DNA from: JANWHQ01 sp963775275
Lineage (GTDB): Bacteria; Pseudomonadota; Alphaproteobacteria; Caulobacterales; Caulobacteraceae
Direction of reading: 5' to 3'
DNA: 64,000 nt
NCBI GenBank assembly: GCA_963775275.1
Contig: CAVZII010000005.1
Coordinates: 310,001-374,000 of the forward strand
A program made the position numbers and the translations under genes. Every line of letters begins with the position of its first letter. Position 1 is the stretch's first letter. The notes under the pieces were generated by a model. It was not told the DNA's origin. It saw nothing but the letters and a program-made list of their open reading frames with translations, and made no database searches. Shown piece by piece: positions 9,929 through 18,850 of the stretch.

Positions 9929-11323
9929 ATGGCGGTGAACTTCGCGGACCATCCGATGTTCGGGCCGGGCTTCAGCGCGCCTGGCCGGTTCGAGGCGGAC
10001 ATCTTCGACTGCGAGGTGGACGGCGACATCCCGGGCGGGCTGAGCGGCCACTTCTATCGGCTGCAGTGCGACTTCGCCTATCCGCCGCCGCGGAACGAAT
10101 GGATGACCGGCTTCAACGGCGACGGGCACGTGAGCCTGTTCCGGTTCGAGAACGGCCGAGTCCACTACCGCAGCCGCTATGTGCGGACCGAGCGGCTACT
10201 GGCTGAGCGCGCCGCGGGCCGGCGGCTGTTCGGGGTCTATCGCAACCGGCTGACCGACGATCCCAGCGTGCAGGGACTGAACCGCAGCGCGGCCAACACC
10301 AACATCGTCTGGCACGGCGGGCGGATGCTGGTGCTGAAGGAAGACGCCCAGCCCTACGAGATCGATCCCTACACGCTCGAGACCATCGGGCCGTGGGACT
10401 TCGAGGGCAGGCTGACCAGCGACACCTTCAGCGCCCACCCCAAGGTCGACCCCGAGAGCGGCGTGATGATCGCCTACGGCTACCAGGCCAAGGGCGACCT
10501 CAGCGACGACGTGGCCTTCTATGAGATCGACCCGGCCGGCCGGATCGCGCGCGAGACCTGGCTGAAGGCCCCGTTCACGGGGATCATGCACGACATCGCC
10601 GTGAGCCGGGATCACATCCTGCTCCCTGTCGTGCCGATGGTCTCGAGCGCGCAGAGGCTTCAGGCCGGCGAGCCCATGTGGGCGTGGGACGGCGAGCAGC
10701 CGACCATGGTGGGCGTCTTCCGAAGGGACGGAAACGGCAAGGACGTGCGCTGGTTCGAGGGACCGCCCCGGCTGACGCTGCATTTCCTGAACGCGACGAG
10801 CGAGGGCGACCTGGTGCGCATGGAGCTGCCGGTGTCGGACGGGCCCGGCGCGCCCTCGCAGATCCGGCGGTGGAGCTTCGATCTCAGCTCCAAGGACGAC
10901 CGCTTCGCCGAGGAGCTGGTCTCGGACGCGAACAGCCCGCTGGCGCGCATCGACGACCGTCATCTCACCCTGCCCTACCGCTGGGTCTTCGCGGGGGACC
11001 GGATCGCGTCGGGCGGCGCCGCGCGCGGGGCCAACGCCTACCGGCGCATCGACCTCAGGACCGGCCAGGAAGACGTCTACTTCGCGGGCGATCACATGGG
11101 CCTGCAGGAGTGTTGTTTCGCGCCGCGGCCGGGCGCGCCGGAGGGCGAGGGCTGGCTTCTGGGCGTCGCCGCGAACCACGCCGAGATGGCCTCGGAGCTG
11201 GTGGTCGTCGACACGGCGCAGATGGGGGCCGTGGCGCGCGTGAAGTTGCCGTTCCGGCTGAGGAGCGGCACGCACGGGACCTGGGTGGACGCGGCGCAGC
11301 TACCGCCAGCGCCCGGTCTATGA
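9929..11323 (+). CDS. carotenoid oxygenase family protein
   Basis: A 464-residue member of the RPE65/carotenoid cleavage dioxygenase family, an iron-dependent enzyme cleaving a double bond in carotenoids or stilbenes. The four iron-binding histidines can be placed in SAHPKVD, GIMHDIAV, LTLHFLNA and GTHGTWV. A clear ribosome site GGGGAGG precedes ATG 9929. It lies 24 bases after dapD but is unlikely to belong to lysine synthesis. The carotenoid or lignostilbene substrate cannot be decided. Its end overlaps the convergent cupin gene by 6 bases. Confidence 0.85.
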   Translation: MAVNFADHPMFGPGFSAPGRFEADIFDCEVDGDIPGGLSGHFYRLQCDFAYPPPRNEWMTGFNGDGHVSLFRFENGRVHYRSRYVRTERLLAERAAGRRLFGVYRNRLTDDPSVQGLNRSAANTNIVWHGGRMLVLKEDAQPYEIDPYTLETIGPWDFEGRLTSDTFSAHPKVDPESGVMIAYGYQAKGDLSDDVAFYEIDPAGRIARETWLKAPFTGIMHDIAVSRDHILLPVVPMVSSAQRLQAGEPMWAWDGEQPTMVGVFRRDGNGKDVRWFEGPPRLTLHFLNATSEGDLVRMELPVSDGPGAPSQIRRWSFDLSSKDDRFAEELVSDANSPLARIDDRHLTLPYRWVFAGDRIASGGAARGANAYRRIDLRTGQEDVYFAGDHMGLQECCFAPRPGAPEGEGWLLGVAANHAEMASELVVVDTAQMGAVARVKLPFRLRSGTHGTWVDAAQLPPAPGL

Positions 11324-11797
11324 CCTGAAGTCTCCGTCCCGGTAGGATCGGCCGTCGCGGTGCTGGAAGCCGCGCGACCCCTTGGGGAAGACGAGATCGA
11401 TGTCCGGATAGTCCACCGAGCCCTCGCCCCAGCGGCGCGAACCGACCTCCAGCAGCACGGCCTCGCAGTCCGAGCGATTCTGGAAGTGATGGCCGTCCGG
11501 ATCGCCGGCCCTGAAGCCTGCGCAATCGCCGGCCCCGAAGGTCTCCTCTCCCGCATCGGTGACCAGCACCACCTCGCCTTCCAGCACATAGACGAACTCG
11601 TCCTCGGCCGAGTGCCAGTGGCGCTGGCTGGACCAGGCGCCCGCCGGAAGCCGCAGCAGATTCACGCCGAACTGGGAGAGGCCCGCCGCGTCGCCCAGAC
11701 GCCAGCGCTGGCGCGGCGCGCAAGGCTCGTCGTAGGGCATGGGATACCGCGCGCCCTTCACGTGCGGCGCGGTGGCGATGTCGATCTTCCTGGCCAT
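11318..11797 (-). CDS. cupin-domain protein
   Basis: A 159-residue small cupin. The metal-binding motif is visible as HWHSAEDEFVYVLEGE, followed by the second motif around GHHFQNRSD. Proteins of this kind are often annotated as cupins with a mannose-6-phosphate isomerase-like fold and unknown substrate. It is transcribed toward the carotenoid oxygenase gene and follows the AraC gene on the same strand by 37 bases, so the two may be cotranscribed. Confidence 0.82.
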   Translation of the reverse strand: MARKIDIATAPHVKGARYPMPYDEPCAPRQRWRLGDAAGLSQFGVNLLRLPAGAWSSQRHWHSAEDEFVYVLEGEVVLVTDAGEETFGAGDCAGFRAGDPDGHHFQNRSDCEAVLLEVGSRRWGEGSVDYPDIDLVFPKGSRGFQHRDGRSYRDGDFRS

Positions 11798-11834
11798 GGC
11801 CAGGTTGTGCGCTCGGGCGCGAGGGCGGGCAAGG

Positions 11835-12692
11835 TCAGGTCGCGACCGGGACCCAGTACTCCACCCAGGCGCCCGGCCGGTGCTGGTCGAAGTCGTCGGG
11901 GTAGAGCTCGAAGTCGGGGCCGCCGGAGGGCTTCAGGCCGGCCGCCTGCAGCCGCTGGCCCCAGATCTCGGCGGCCGCGCCGGACATCTGCGGATGCAGC
12001 TCGCCGCCGGTGAGCGTCAGCCTGAAGACGGCATAGTCCTGCGCGGGAATTTCGACAGTCTCGAGCCCCTCCGGCGTCGCGGCGCCGGGGCTCAGCTCGA
12101 CGCCGGCCATGTAGTTGAAACCCTTGTCCGGGTCGACGGCCCAACACACGCCGAACCCCTCGCCGCCCTTCTGTCCAGAGAGCGGCAGGCGCGGGACGAG
12201 CTGGCCCCACAGGCGCGGAATCGCGGACTTGGTCTGATTGTCGAAGCGGCCGGCGCAGCCGGCGACCGTGAAGGCGGGCCGGTGCTGCAGGTCTCCGATG
12301 CGGTTGAGGCGGTCGCCGAAGGACACGGGCTGGGTCATGACGGGGTCTCCGTGGGTTGCGACGTAAACGTGCAGCTTGCGAAAGCGCCCTGGCGCGACGC
12401 CGAAGGCGCGACGGAAGGCGCGGGTGAAGGCCTGCTGCGACTCGAACCCACAGTCGAAGGCGAGATCGATCAGGCTCAGCCGAGGCTCGGCCAGAAGGCG
12501 GCGCGCCGCGGCGCTCAGGCGGCGCGCGCGGACGAAGGCCATGACGCTCTGGCCGTGCAGGGCCGTGAACAGGCGCGAGAAGTGGTAGATCGAAAGTCCG
12601 CTCTCGGCGGCGATGGCCGCCAGGCTCAGCGGCGACCACAGCCGCACGTCGATGAAGGCGAGGATGCGCCGGTCAAGCTCGTCGTAGCTCAT
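11835..12692 (-). CDS. AraC-family regulator with GyrI-like effector domain
   Basis: A 285-residue DNA-binding regulator. The N-terminal 105 residues hold two AraC helix-turn-helix units (SLAAIAAESGLSIYHFSRLF and LIDLAFDCGFESQQAFTRAF). The C-terminal part (about 125-285) resembles the GyrI-like/AraC effector-binding small-molecule domain, ending in AWVEYWVPV. ATG 12692 was chosen; ATG 12704 is an in-frame alternative. It lies just upstream of the cupin gene on the same strand and diverges from dapE. The effector is unknown. Confidence 0.85.
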   Translation of the reverse strand: MSYDELDRRILAFIDVRLWSPLSLAAIAAESGLSIYHFSRLFTALHGQSVMAFVRARRLSAAARRLLAEPRLSLIDLAFDCGFESQQAFTRAFRRAFGVAPGRFRKLHVYVATHGDPVMTQPVSFGDRLNRIGDLQHRPAFTVAGCAGRFDNQTKSAIPRLWGQLVPRLPLSGQKGGEGFGVCWAVDPDKGFNYMAGVELSPGAATPEGLETVEIPAQDYAVFRLTLTGGELHPQMSGAAAEIWGQRLQAAGLKPSGGPDFELYPDDFDQHRPGAWVEYWVPVAT

Positions 12693-12783
12693 GGCCTGAA
12701 GCATGGCCCAGGCTGCGCCTTCGGTCTTGACCTGGCTTGCGCCCGATTTGCGCGCGGACACGGGCCGCGCTACTCGCCGCGTC

Positions 12784-13936
12784 ATGGCCGAGATTGATCC
12801 CGTCGAGCTGGCCCAGGCCCTGATCCGCCGCCCTTCGGTGACGCCGAAGGACGCCGGCGCCATGGACGTGGTGCAAGAGACACTGACCGGCCTGGGCTTC
12901 GCCTGCCGCCGAATGCGGTTCGGCGAGATCGAAAACCTCTATGCCCGGCTGGGGACGGAAGGCCCTAACCTCTGCTTCGCCGGTCACACCGACGTGGTCC
13001 CGCCGGGCGACGAGTTCGGCCTGGACGAGCGGGCCGTTCGAGGGCGAGGTTCGGGAGGGCGTCCTCTATGGCCGCGGCGCCGCGGACATGAAGGGCGGCA
13101 TCGCGGCCTTCATCGCAGCGGTGTCGCAGGCGACCTCAGGAGGCGGACCGAAGGGTTCGATCTCGCTCCTGATCACCGGCGACGAGGAGGGCGTCGCGGT
13201 CGACGGCACCCGGAAGGTGGTCGAGGCGCTGGCGGCCGAGGGCGAGCGGATCGACGCCTGCGTGGTCGGCGAGCCGACTTCGTCGGCGGCGCTCGGCGAC
13301 ATGATCAAGATCGGCCGGCGGGGCAGCCTCAGCGCCGTGATCACGGCGGAAGGCCGTCAGGGCCATGTGGCCTATCCGGACCGGGCGGCCAACCCCGTGC
13401 GGCCGCTGGTGGCGCTGCTGGCCCGGTTGCAGGCCAGGCGCCTGGACGAGGGGTGGCCACAGTTCCAGCCTTCGAACCTGGAGATCACCTCGGTCGACGT
13501 GGGCAATCGCGCGAGCAACGTGATCCCCGCCAAGGCCGAGGCGCGGCTGAACATCCGCTTCAACCCGGCGCACACGGCCGCGAGCCTGTCCGCCTGGCTG
13601 CAGAGCGAGCGCGCGGAGGTCGAGGCGGGATTCGACGGCGGAACGATCGGGATGGAGATCCACGTTTCGGGCGAAGCGTTCCTGACCGGGCCGGGGCCGT
13701 TCGTGGAGCTGGTGCAGGCTGCCTGTCGGGACGCGGTGGGGCGCACGCCGGAGTTGTCGACGACAGGCGGCACCTCGGACGCCCGCTTCATCCGCCGGCT
13801 CTGCCCGGTGGTGGAGTTGGGGCTGGTCGGCCGCTCGATGCACGGGATCGACGAGCACGCTTCCGAGGCGGATCTGCGCGATCTGACCCGGATCTACGCC
13901 CGGCTGATCGGGCTCTATTTCGAGCGGTTCGGCTGA
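12784..13936 (+). CDS. dapE: succinyl-diaminopimelate desuccinylase (one frameshift)
   Basis: DapE is a di-zinc M20 peptidase that releases succinate to give LL-diaminopimelate for lysine and murein. The first part contains the zinc motif CFAGHTDVVPPGDE; the second part continues GPFEGEV and GRGAADMKGG, with the catalytic region ITGDEEGVAVDGT and the late TGGTSDARFI. An extra C at 13020-13021 breaks the frame; deleting it restores the family sequence DEFGWTSGPFEG. The function is expected to be essential, so this is probably an assembly error. Start ATG 12784. Confidence 0.92.
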
Positions 13937-14003
13937 GCGCCGGCGCCCTTGCGTGCGGAAGGCGGACCCACTAGGTTCCGCGCCTTCGCCGAAAGGCTGG
14001 CGC

Positions 14004-14080
14004 GCGCCCGTAGCTCAGCTGGATAGAGCACCAGACTACGAATTTGGGGGTCGGGCGTTCGAATTGCTCCGGGCGCGCCA
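14004..14080 (+). tRNA. tRNA-Arg (ACG), CCA encoded
   Basis: A complete cloverleaf: acceptor GCGCCCG pairs with CGGGCGC, D arm GCTC/GAGC, anticodon stem CCAGA/TTTGG with loop CTACGAA (anticodon ACG at 14038-14040), T arm GGGCG/TGCTC around loop TTCGAAT, discriminator G and encoded CCA. Two G-T pairs in the T stem suggest the 3' half was brought in by the integrated element. The 45 bases 14036-14080 are repeated at 50399-50443. Confidence 0.96.
14036..14080 (+). repeat. attL: 45-bp direct repeat at the tRNA 3' end
   Basis: Positions 14036-14080 are identical to 50399-50443, and identity ends on both sides (A versus G before, T versus C after). The repeat spans the anticodon loop, T arm and acceptor 3' strand, the usual target of tyrosine integrases that use tRNA genes. 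The integrase gene starts 95 bases inside. Confidence 0.95.
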
Positions 14081-14174
14081 TCTTTTCAAGGACTTAGCTT
14101 TCCAACCACCCCATTTGACACCCTCACACACTCCTCACACACTCTCGCACAGCGAGAAGAACAGGAGACTCGAG

Positions 14175-15368
14175 GTGTCTGGCGGCAGGGAGAGCCACCC
14201 CCTCTTGGGAGGCAAAGTCCGCATTTATCGGCGCGAGCGCAGCCCTCAGTGGCAGTGCTCGACCTTCCTTGAAGGGCGCGAGCGGCGGGTTTCAACGCGG
14301 ACGGACAGCTTCGCGGAGGCCAAGGCCTTCGCCGAGGACTGGTATCTCACGCTCCGCGGCAAACAGGTGCGCGGAGAGAAGCTCGATGAGAAGACGTTCC
14401 GCCAAGCGGCAGCGGCCTTCGAGCGCGAGTACGAGATCATCACGGAAGGCCAGCGCAGCCCCGCCTATGTGGCCGGCCACAAGGACCGCATCCGCGTCCA
14501 CCTGAACCCGTTCTTCGGAGCCCTCCCGCTCTCAGAGATCACGAGCGGGAAGGTCCAGGAGTACCGGGTATCGCGGATGCAGAAGCCGCCCGAGGAGCCC
14601 GTGGCTGAGGGCGAGCAGGACGCGAAGCGCAAGCCCTGGAAGCCGCCAGCGCGGGCGACGCTCCACCACGAGCTGGTCACGCTGCGGCAGGTGCTCAAGA
14701 CCGCCATCCGGCACGGGTGGCTTGGACACCTTCCCGACCTCTCGGCCCCGTACAAGACCTCGGGGAAGGTATCCCACCGCGCCTGGTTTTCTCCCGAGGA
14801 GTACAAGCAGCTCTACACCGCCACGCGGAAGCGCGCCCAGGACCCGAAGAACCACCGGCGGCGGTCAGTGGCCAACCTCCACGACTACGTCCTGTTCATG
14901 GCCAACACGGGCCTCCGTCCCGACGAGGCCGGCAGGCTCGAATACCGTGACGTGGATATCGTCGACGACGAGGCCACCCAGGAGCGCATCTTACTCATCA
15001 CAGTCCGCGGCAAGCGCGGCGTGGGGTACTGCAAGAGCACCCGGGGAGCGGTGCGCCCGTTCGAGCGCTTGAAGGAGCGCAACGCCGGCCAGCCCACCGA
15101 CCTTCTCTTCCCCCACTATCAGCGCAAGCTGCTCAACGACATCCTGGAAGCGGAGGGCCTCAAGTACGACCGCGAGGGCCAGGGCCGCACCGCTTACAGC
15201 CTCCGCCACACCTACATCTGCATGCGGCTCATGGAGGGAGCGGACATCTACCAGGTGGCGAAAAACTGCCGGACGAGCGTGGAGATGATCCAGAAGTTCT
15301 ACGCCAGCCACATCGCGACCAGCCTGAACGCGGCCGCAATAAACGTGAGGCGTAGTCACGTTCGATAA
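14175..15368 (+). CDS. tyrosine recombinase/integrase
   Basis: A 397-residue site-specific recombinase, expected to insert and excise the element at tRNA-Arg. An N-terminal DNA-binding arm and SAM-like domain precede the catalytic domain, in which NTGLRPDEAGRLE carries the first Arg, YSLRHTYICMRLM the second Arg-His box, and FYASH near the C-terminus the Tyr nucleophile. In the HxxR box the first His is replaced by Tyr, as in several related integrases. The frame is open back across the tRNA, but GTG 14175 with AGGAGA upstream is the credible start. Confidence 0.93.
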   Translation: MSGGRESHPLLGGKVRIYRRERSPQWQCSTFLEGRERRVSTRTDSFAEAKAFAEDWYLTLRGKQVRGEKLDEKTFRQAAAAFEREYEIITEGQRSPAYVAGHKDRIRVHLNPFFGALPLSEITSGKVQEYRVSRMQKPPEEPVAEGEQDAKRKPWKPPARATLHHELVTLRQVLKTAIRHGWLGHLPDLSAPYKTSGKVSHRAWFSPEEYKQLYTATRKRAQDPKNHRRRSVANLHDYVLFMANTGLRPDEAGRLEYRDVDIVDDEATQERILLITVRGKRGVGYCKSTRGAVRPFERLKERNAGQPTDLLFPHYQRKLLNDILEAEGLKYDREGQGRTAYSLRHTYICMRLMEGADIYQVAKNCRTSVEMIQKFYASHIATSLNAAAINVRRSHVR

Positions 15369-15984
15369 GCCAGCCCCATATGGCAGGCTTCGGATCGGGA
15401 TCGCAAAAGAAACGATCCTCCCAGATCACAACTTCTGATTACATCTCACCAACCCACAATTCGTCTTGCGGGTTCTCTCATGAACGCATTCAGTAGATCG
15501 CAAGAAGACCCTCCGACAGATTTGTCGTCGGAAAATAGACAAGCTCTCTATACTAAAACTCTATCCTCCCCCGTCAGGCCAACTCATATTGATTTGCGCG
15601 TCGTTTCGCACGCATAACCATATTAGCACACTGCAATACGTCCAAATTCATTATAGCTTTCACTCCGTTACATCTAAAAAACAAGACCGCCCCACTCTTG
15701 CGAGTGAGGCGGCGATGAATACCAAAACAGCGCTAGGAAAGTGCTGTCTAACCTATCGCATCATCTTTGATACCACCACCGTCTGGCCAAATCTCCCGTC
15801 CCGATACGTTGTACATGGCCTACCTCCTGCTTTCGAGGAAAAGATTCGTTATACCACTCATAACTGACGACGCGCGAGGGTGAAGCGTGATCATCAACAA
15901 TCCGCGCACCCCAGATCACATTTGCGTGATTGCGAAAAAATCGTCAATCGACCTCCGTTTGAGGGGCGCATCAGCACAGAAGCC
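15369..15984. other. AT-richer non-coding stretch after the integrase
   Basis: About 600 bases without a convincing gene. A short hairpin (AAGCC-A-GCC against GGC-A-GGCTT, 15367-15390) follows the integrase stop and may help end its transcription. A strong minus-strand terminator lies at 15674-15712. A 92-codon frame on the plus strand (15589-15867) has no ribosome site and an unnatural composition, so it was not called. Confidence 0.6.
15674..15712 (-). terminator. rho-independent terminator (minus strand)
   Basis: An 11-bp stem with one mismatch (15687-15697 with 15702-15712, loop TTGC) is followed on the minus strand by TCTTGTTTTTTA. It lies about 270 bases downstream of the RelA/SpoT gene and is the most convincing terminator in the element. 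Confidence 0.8.
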
Positions 15985-17853
15985 TCATTCAGCGATCCCC
16001 AAGATTTCATAGGCCCGGGCGATGGCCCGGCCTTCCTGCTCGCGTATATAGTCGGACACCGCCACCGGGGTTCCAACAAGCTTCTCCTTGTGGGCGATCA
16101 AAACAGTTCGAGCCGCCCGCTCTGCAGCCACCGTGTCGCCCAACATTTCGTAAGCATAGGCGATGGAGTCCCACACCTGGATCGTTGTCAGTGGGTCCCT
16201 TCTGGGTGCTAATTGCTCTAACTCGCCTACAATCTGCTTCAACTCGTCCGAGGAGCATGGAAGTTTTTCTGGCACGTCGAGGCGGCGAGCGAAATCCACG
16301 GTCTCTGCGGCAAAATATGCCAAGCTGTTCAACAGCCGCCGCCGAGGCCCTTCCGACTGAACGAAGTTGACCGCACCAAAGGTGAGTTCCAGCGCTCGCT
16401 GCGCAGCCCGAAGCAGCTCCGCATTCGGGGGCCGACCGTGCAGGCGCCGGTTCGCCGAGCGCCACACGAGATAGGCATGCAGGCGTGCGAGGTTGTCCCG
16501 GATGTATGCTTCCTGGGCCGGCGATCCGGCAAAGTAGCGTGCTTGGCCATCGAGCTTCGTGAGATTGTCAACTTCGACTTTCGCGCGTTCGTACGCTCTT
16601 TCACCCCGCTCGGCCGCGTCTCGCGCATTCGGGCCCCACTCTATGAGATCCAGCATGCGCGCGTAGCCCTCTCCCAGTCGTAACCATGCGACCGCATGCG
16701 AAGGGAATTCCTTAGCCACCCCCTCCAGTCGGCTGATGGCCATCGAAATCTGCTTCTCCTCCAGCGACAGCAATCGGGAGACGGCCTCTTCCATCCTGAT
16801 TAGGTACAGAAGTTCGCGACGCTCGGAGCCGTATGAGGTGTTGTACAAATACCCACCAGCCGCGAGCTGTATATCCAAGAGATCAGTCAGGCGGTCCGCG
16901 CAGTGCACGTACTCGGATCGCAAGGCAGTCGGATCCCTATTTTCAAACTTGGCGTCCAGTTCCTCTTTCGTCCGAACCAATTCCATGAGCGCAGTTACTA
17001 CCTCTCCCGGCACCTTGATTATGCGGCAGACTTCAGCGACATAATTCGGGCCATCCAGGGTTGGCTTCATCGGATATGGTGGCGGCACATCAGGAATTCG
17101 GAGGCCACGAATGGCGTCCGCGAAATTCGCCGCTGCATCCATCATCTTCTTTAGTGCATTCAAATGACGCTCAATGTGCTGTAGAGGTCCCTCCAGCGGC
17201 AATCCTAACCTTCTTGGCTCGTATAGAAGCGCATGATCTATCTGACCCCACGCATCTTCGAAGACGGATCTGATTTGTATCTCAACAGGAAAGCGGCCAA
17301 GTTCCGTTCCGGTATCCAGCCAGGTTACGAAATGTATACTTGAATACTGTTCACTCATGATTGGCTTGACGTATTTCCACTTGTCACTTCTACGCTTAAG
17401 CCGACGTGCGATGTCCTTGATTTTAACGGCGAGCGGGTCGTGGTTTGGGCTGGCGTTAGCCAAATAGAACCGAAATTCGGTGAGCTGATCTCTCCTGAAT
17501 GGGCAATCCTCATCCTTATAGATTCCAAGCAATGCTTTTAGGACACAGTCACAGACGAGCGAGATATCATCTCTGTAGAGCGTGATAAAGCGCAAACCAG
17601 CTATATCTGTGATATCCGTCCATGAGTAGTCCGGTCTTGGATTTTCGGGGTCGTTGCGCTTACGAAGGACCTTTTCTTCGATTCCGTGTTCAGTCTTGAT
17701 TCTGTGACGTCGGGCATACACCCGATCGGCAACCTTCGTGCGATCGAGGCTTCTAACAAGGTAGTCCAGAGCGTTGCCTGCGACTGGTGGCGCTACAGCG
17801 ATCAAACGCACCGCTTGAAGGCGCTCGTCCTGCGTAAGCGCTGGTCGCGGCAC
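15985..17853 (-). CDS. RelA/SpoT-domain protein with TPR-like C-terminus
   Basis: About 622 residues. The N-terminal third is a RelA/SpoT nucleotidyltransferase fold: DITDIAGLRFITLY is the conserved domain entry and QYSSIHFVTWLD with VEIQIRSVFEDAWGQIDHA is the family signature of (p)ppGpp-type synthetases. The remaining 350 residues are helical with TPR-like periodicity (for example AVAWLRLGEGYARML). No HD hydrolase, TGS or ACT domain is seen, so it is neither RelA nor Spo homologue. GTG 17853 follows GGGGTGGG; a longer TTG start at 17919 is possible. GC is lower than in neighbours. A toxin-type alarmone synthetase or phage-defence role is inference only. Confidence 0.8.
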   Translation of the reverse strand: MPRPALTQDERLQAVRLIAVAPPVAGNALDYLVRSLDRTKVADRVYARRHRIKTEHGIEEKVLRKRNDPENPRPDYSWTDITDIAGLRFITLYRDDISLVCDCVLKALLGIYKDEDCPFRRDQLTEFRFYLANASPNHDPLAVKIKDIARRLKRRSDKWKYVKPIMSEQYSSIHFVTWLDTGTELGRFPVEIQIRSVFEDAWGQIDHALLYEPRRLGLPLEGPLQHIERHLNALKKMMDAAANFADAIRGLRIPDVPPPYPMKPTLDGPNYVAEVCRIIKVPGEVVTALMELVRTKEELDAKFENRDPTALRSEYVHCADRLTDLLDIQLAAGGYLYNTSYGSERRELLYLIRMEEAVSRLLSLEEKQISMAISRLEGVAKEFPSHAVAWLRLGEGYARMLDLIEWGPNARDAAERGERAYERAKVEVDNLTKLDGQARYFAGSPAQEAYIRDNLARLHAYLVWRSANRRLHGRPPNAELLRAAQRALELTFGAVNFVQSEGPRRRLLNSLAYFAAETVDFARRLDVPEKLPCSSDELKQIVGELEQLAPRRDPLTTIQVWDSIAYAYEMLGDTVAAERAARTVLIAHKEKLVGTPVAVSDYIREQEGRAIARAYEILGIAE

Positions 17854-18193
17854 CGTTTGCCCACCCCGATTTGATTCCGTCCCCACGCGAATGTTGCCGC
17901 AGTCTGACCCACGACACAACGCTAAACTGCACGTAGCGCAGGCTCGCTCAAGGCGTGGGCCATGCTGGCCGATGGAGCATTGATTATGTCTGCCCCGACC
18001 ATCCGAAAAGGAGGTTCCAATGTTGCTGACACTTCTGCTTTAAAGAAGTCTCAGTTAGAGCTCGGAACCTCTGCGGTTTATAGGCGCAACGTTCTTTCGA
18101 CTGGAGGATGCGGCATTTGCGCAGTCGATCTTGGTCTGGGTAGTGTCACCGCGGGTTAAGCCGAACTTTCCCGCCCTCATATCCTTGAGCTTG
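17854..18193. other. stretch without recognisable gene
   Basis: Upstream region of the RelA/SpoT gene. It holds a plus-strand frame of 65 codons (17962-18159) with no resemblance to a known protein. Nothing else is supported; the promoter of the minus-strand RelA/SpoT gene should lie here. Confidence 0.5.
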
Positions 18194-18490
18194 TCACGGA
18201 ATAACGGGTGAGGATGATGGCGGTCGAGCTAAAGAGCGCAACCTCCGATGCTCGCTATTCCACGCCCGCCGGCGCGGCGGCAGCTGGTGTGCCAGGGCCA
18301 TGCCGGGCGATTGCCTCCGCAATGTCGTCCCTTGTCCGCCCACCGACCGCCGCGAAGCATTCCAGAACGTCGCGCCGGGTGTAGACCGCCACCTCGATCC
18401 GCGGTTGCCAGCCAATGCGATGAGTGTTCGGCCAAGCCGCGCGACGTAGTCGGTGCGGGAGGTGAGCGGACGCTCAAACGCCTCTTCGAA
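18194..18490 (-). pseudogene. degraded RuvC-like resolvase fragment
   Basis: Read across two frames, the minus strand gives FEEAFERPLTSRTDYVARLG, then IEVAVYTRRDVLECFAAVG and GRTRDDIAEAIARHGP. This aligns residue by residue with the intact RuvC-like protein at 19989-20522 (VEAFEKRNSARTDRIARLC, IEFAVYGRAEIKTCFATIG, TTRDEIAAAVARHLP). Both ends and one internal frame are lost, so this is a dead paralogue, not a functional gene. Confidence 0.75.
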
Positions 18491-18819
18491 GCTCGCTCGA
18501 GTATCGGATGCGCACTGCAGTTTTGCTTCCTCAGATTGGCCGTATCAGGGCTGGACTACGTGGTCTTCCAGAAATGTTTTCCGTTCCGGACCAATGGTTT
18601 GATCTTGAGCGTATGGACGAATTGGCGTCGGCAGTTCGAGAGAGGGACAAGGAACTGGCACGGCGTGAACGGGCGCGGCGCGCCCACTAGGGACGTGAAC
18701 AATCGATTTCGATTGTTGGTGGCGACGGGCCAAAAAGATATGCGCGGGTATGATGATGGGCTAGCACTTTTGTATGTACTTGGACGATCGGCGAGGGGTT
18801 CGGCGTTATGTTTTGGGTC
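18491..18819. other. stretch without confident gene
   Basis: Lies between the resolvase fragment and the ArdC terminator. On the plus strand 18508-18690 there is a 60-codon frame whose second half is charged and helical (ERMDELASAVRERDKELA). It could be a remnant of a small protein, but no ribosome site or family supports it. Confidence 0.4.
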
Positions 18820-18850
18820 GCAACAAAGAAGCCCCCGCTACTGCGGGGGC
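18820..18850 (-). terminator. rho-independent terminator of the ardC-like gene
   Basis: A perfect 8-bp stem GCCCCCGC/GCGGGGGC (18831-18850, loop TACT) is followed on the minus strand by TTCTTTGTTG. The hairpin overlaps the stop codon of the ArdC-like gene. Confidence 0.75.

Noticed and set aside
13953..14174. Extension of the integrase across the tRNA
   Set aside because: The added residues are a translation of the tRNA gene; GTG 14175 has a good ribosome site.
15589..15867. 92-codon plus-strand frame after the integrase
   Set aside because: No ribosome site, crossed by a strong minus-strand terminator, and not protein-like in composition.
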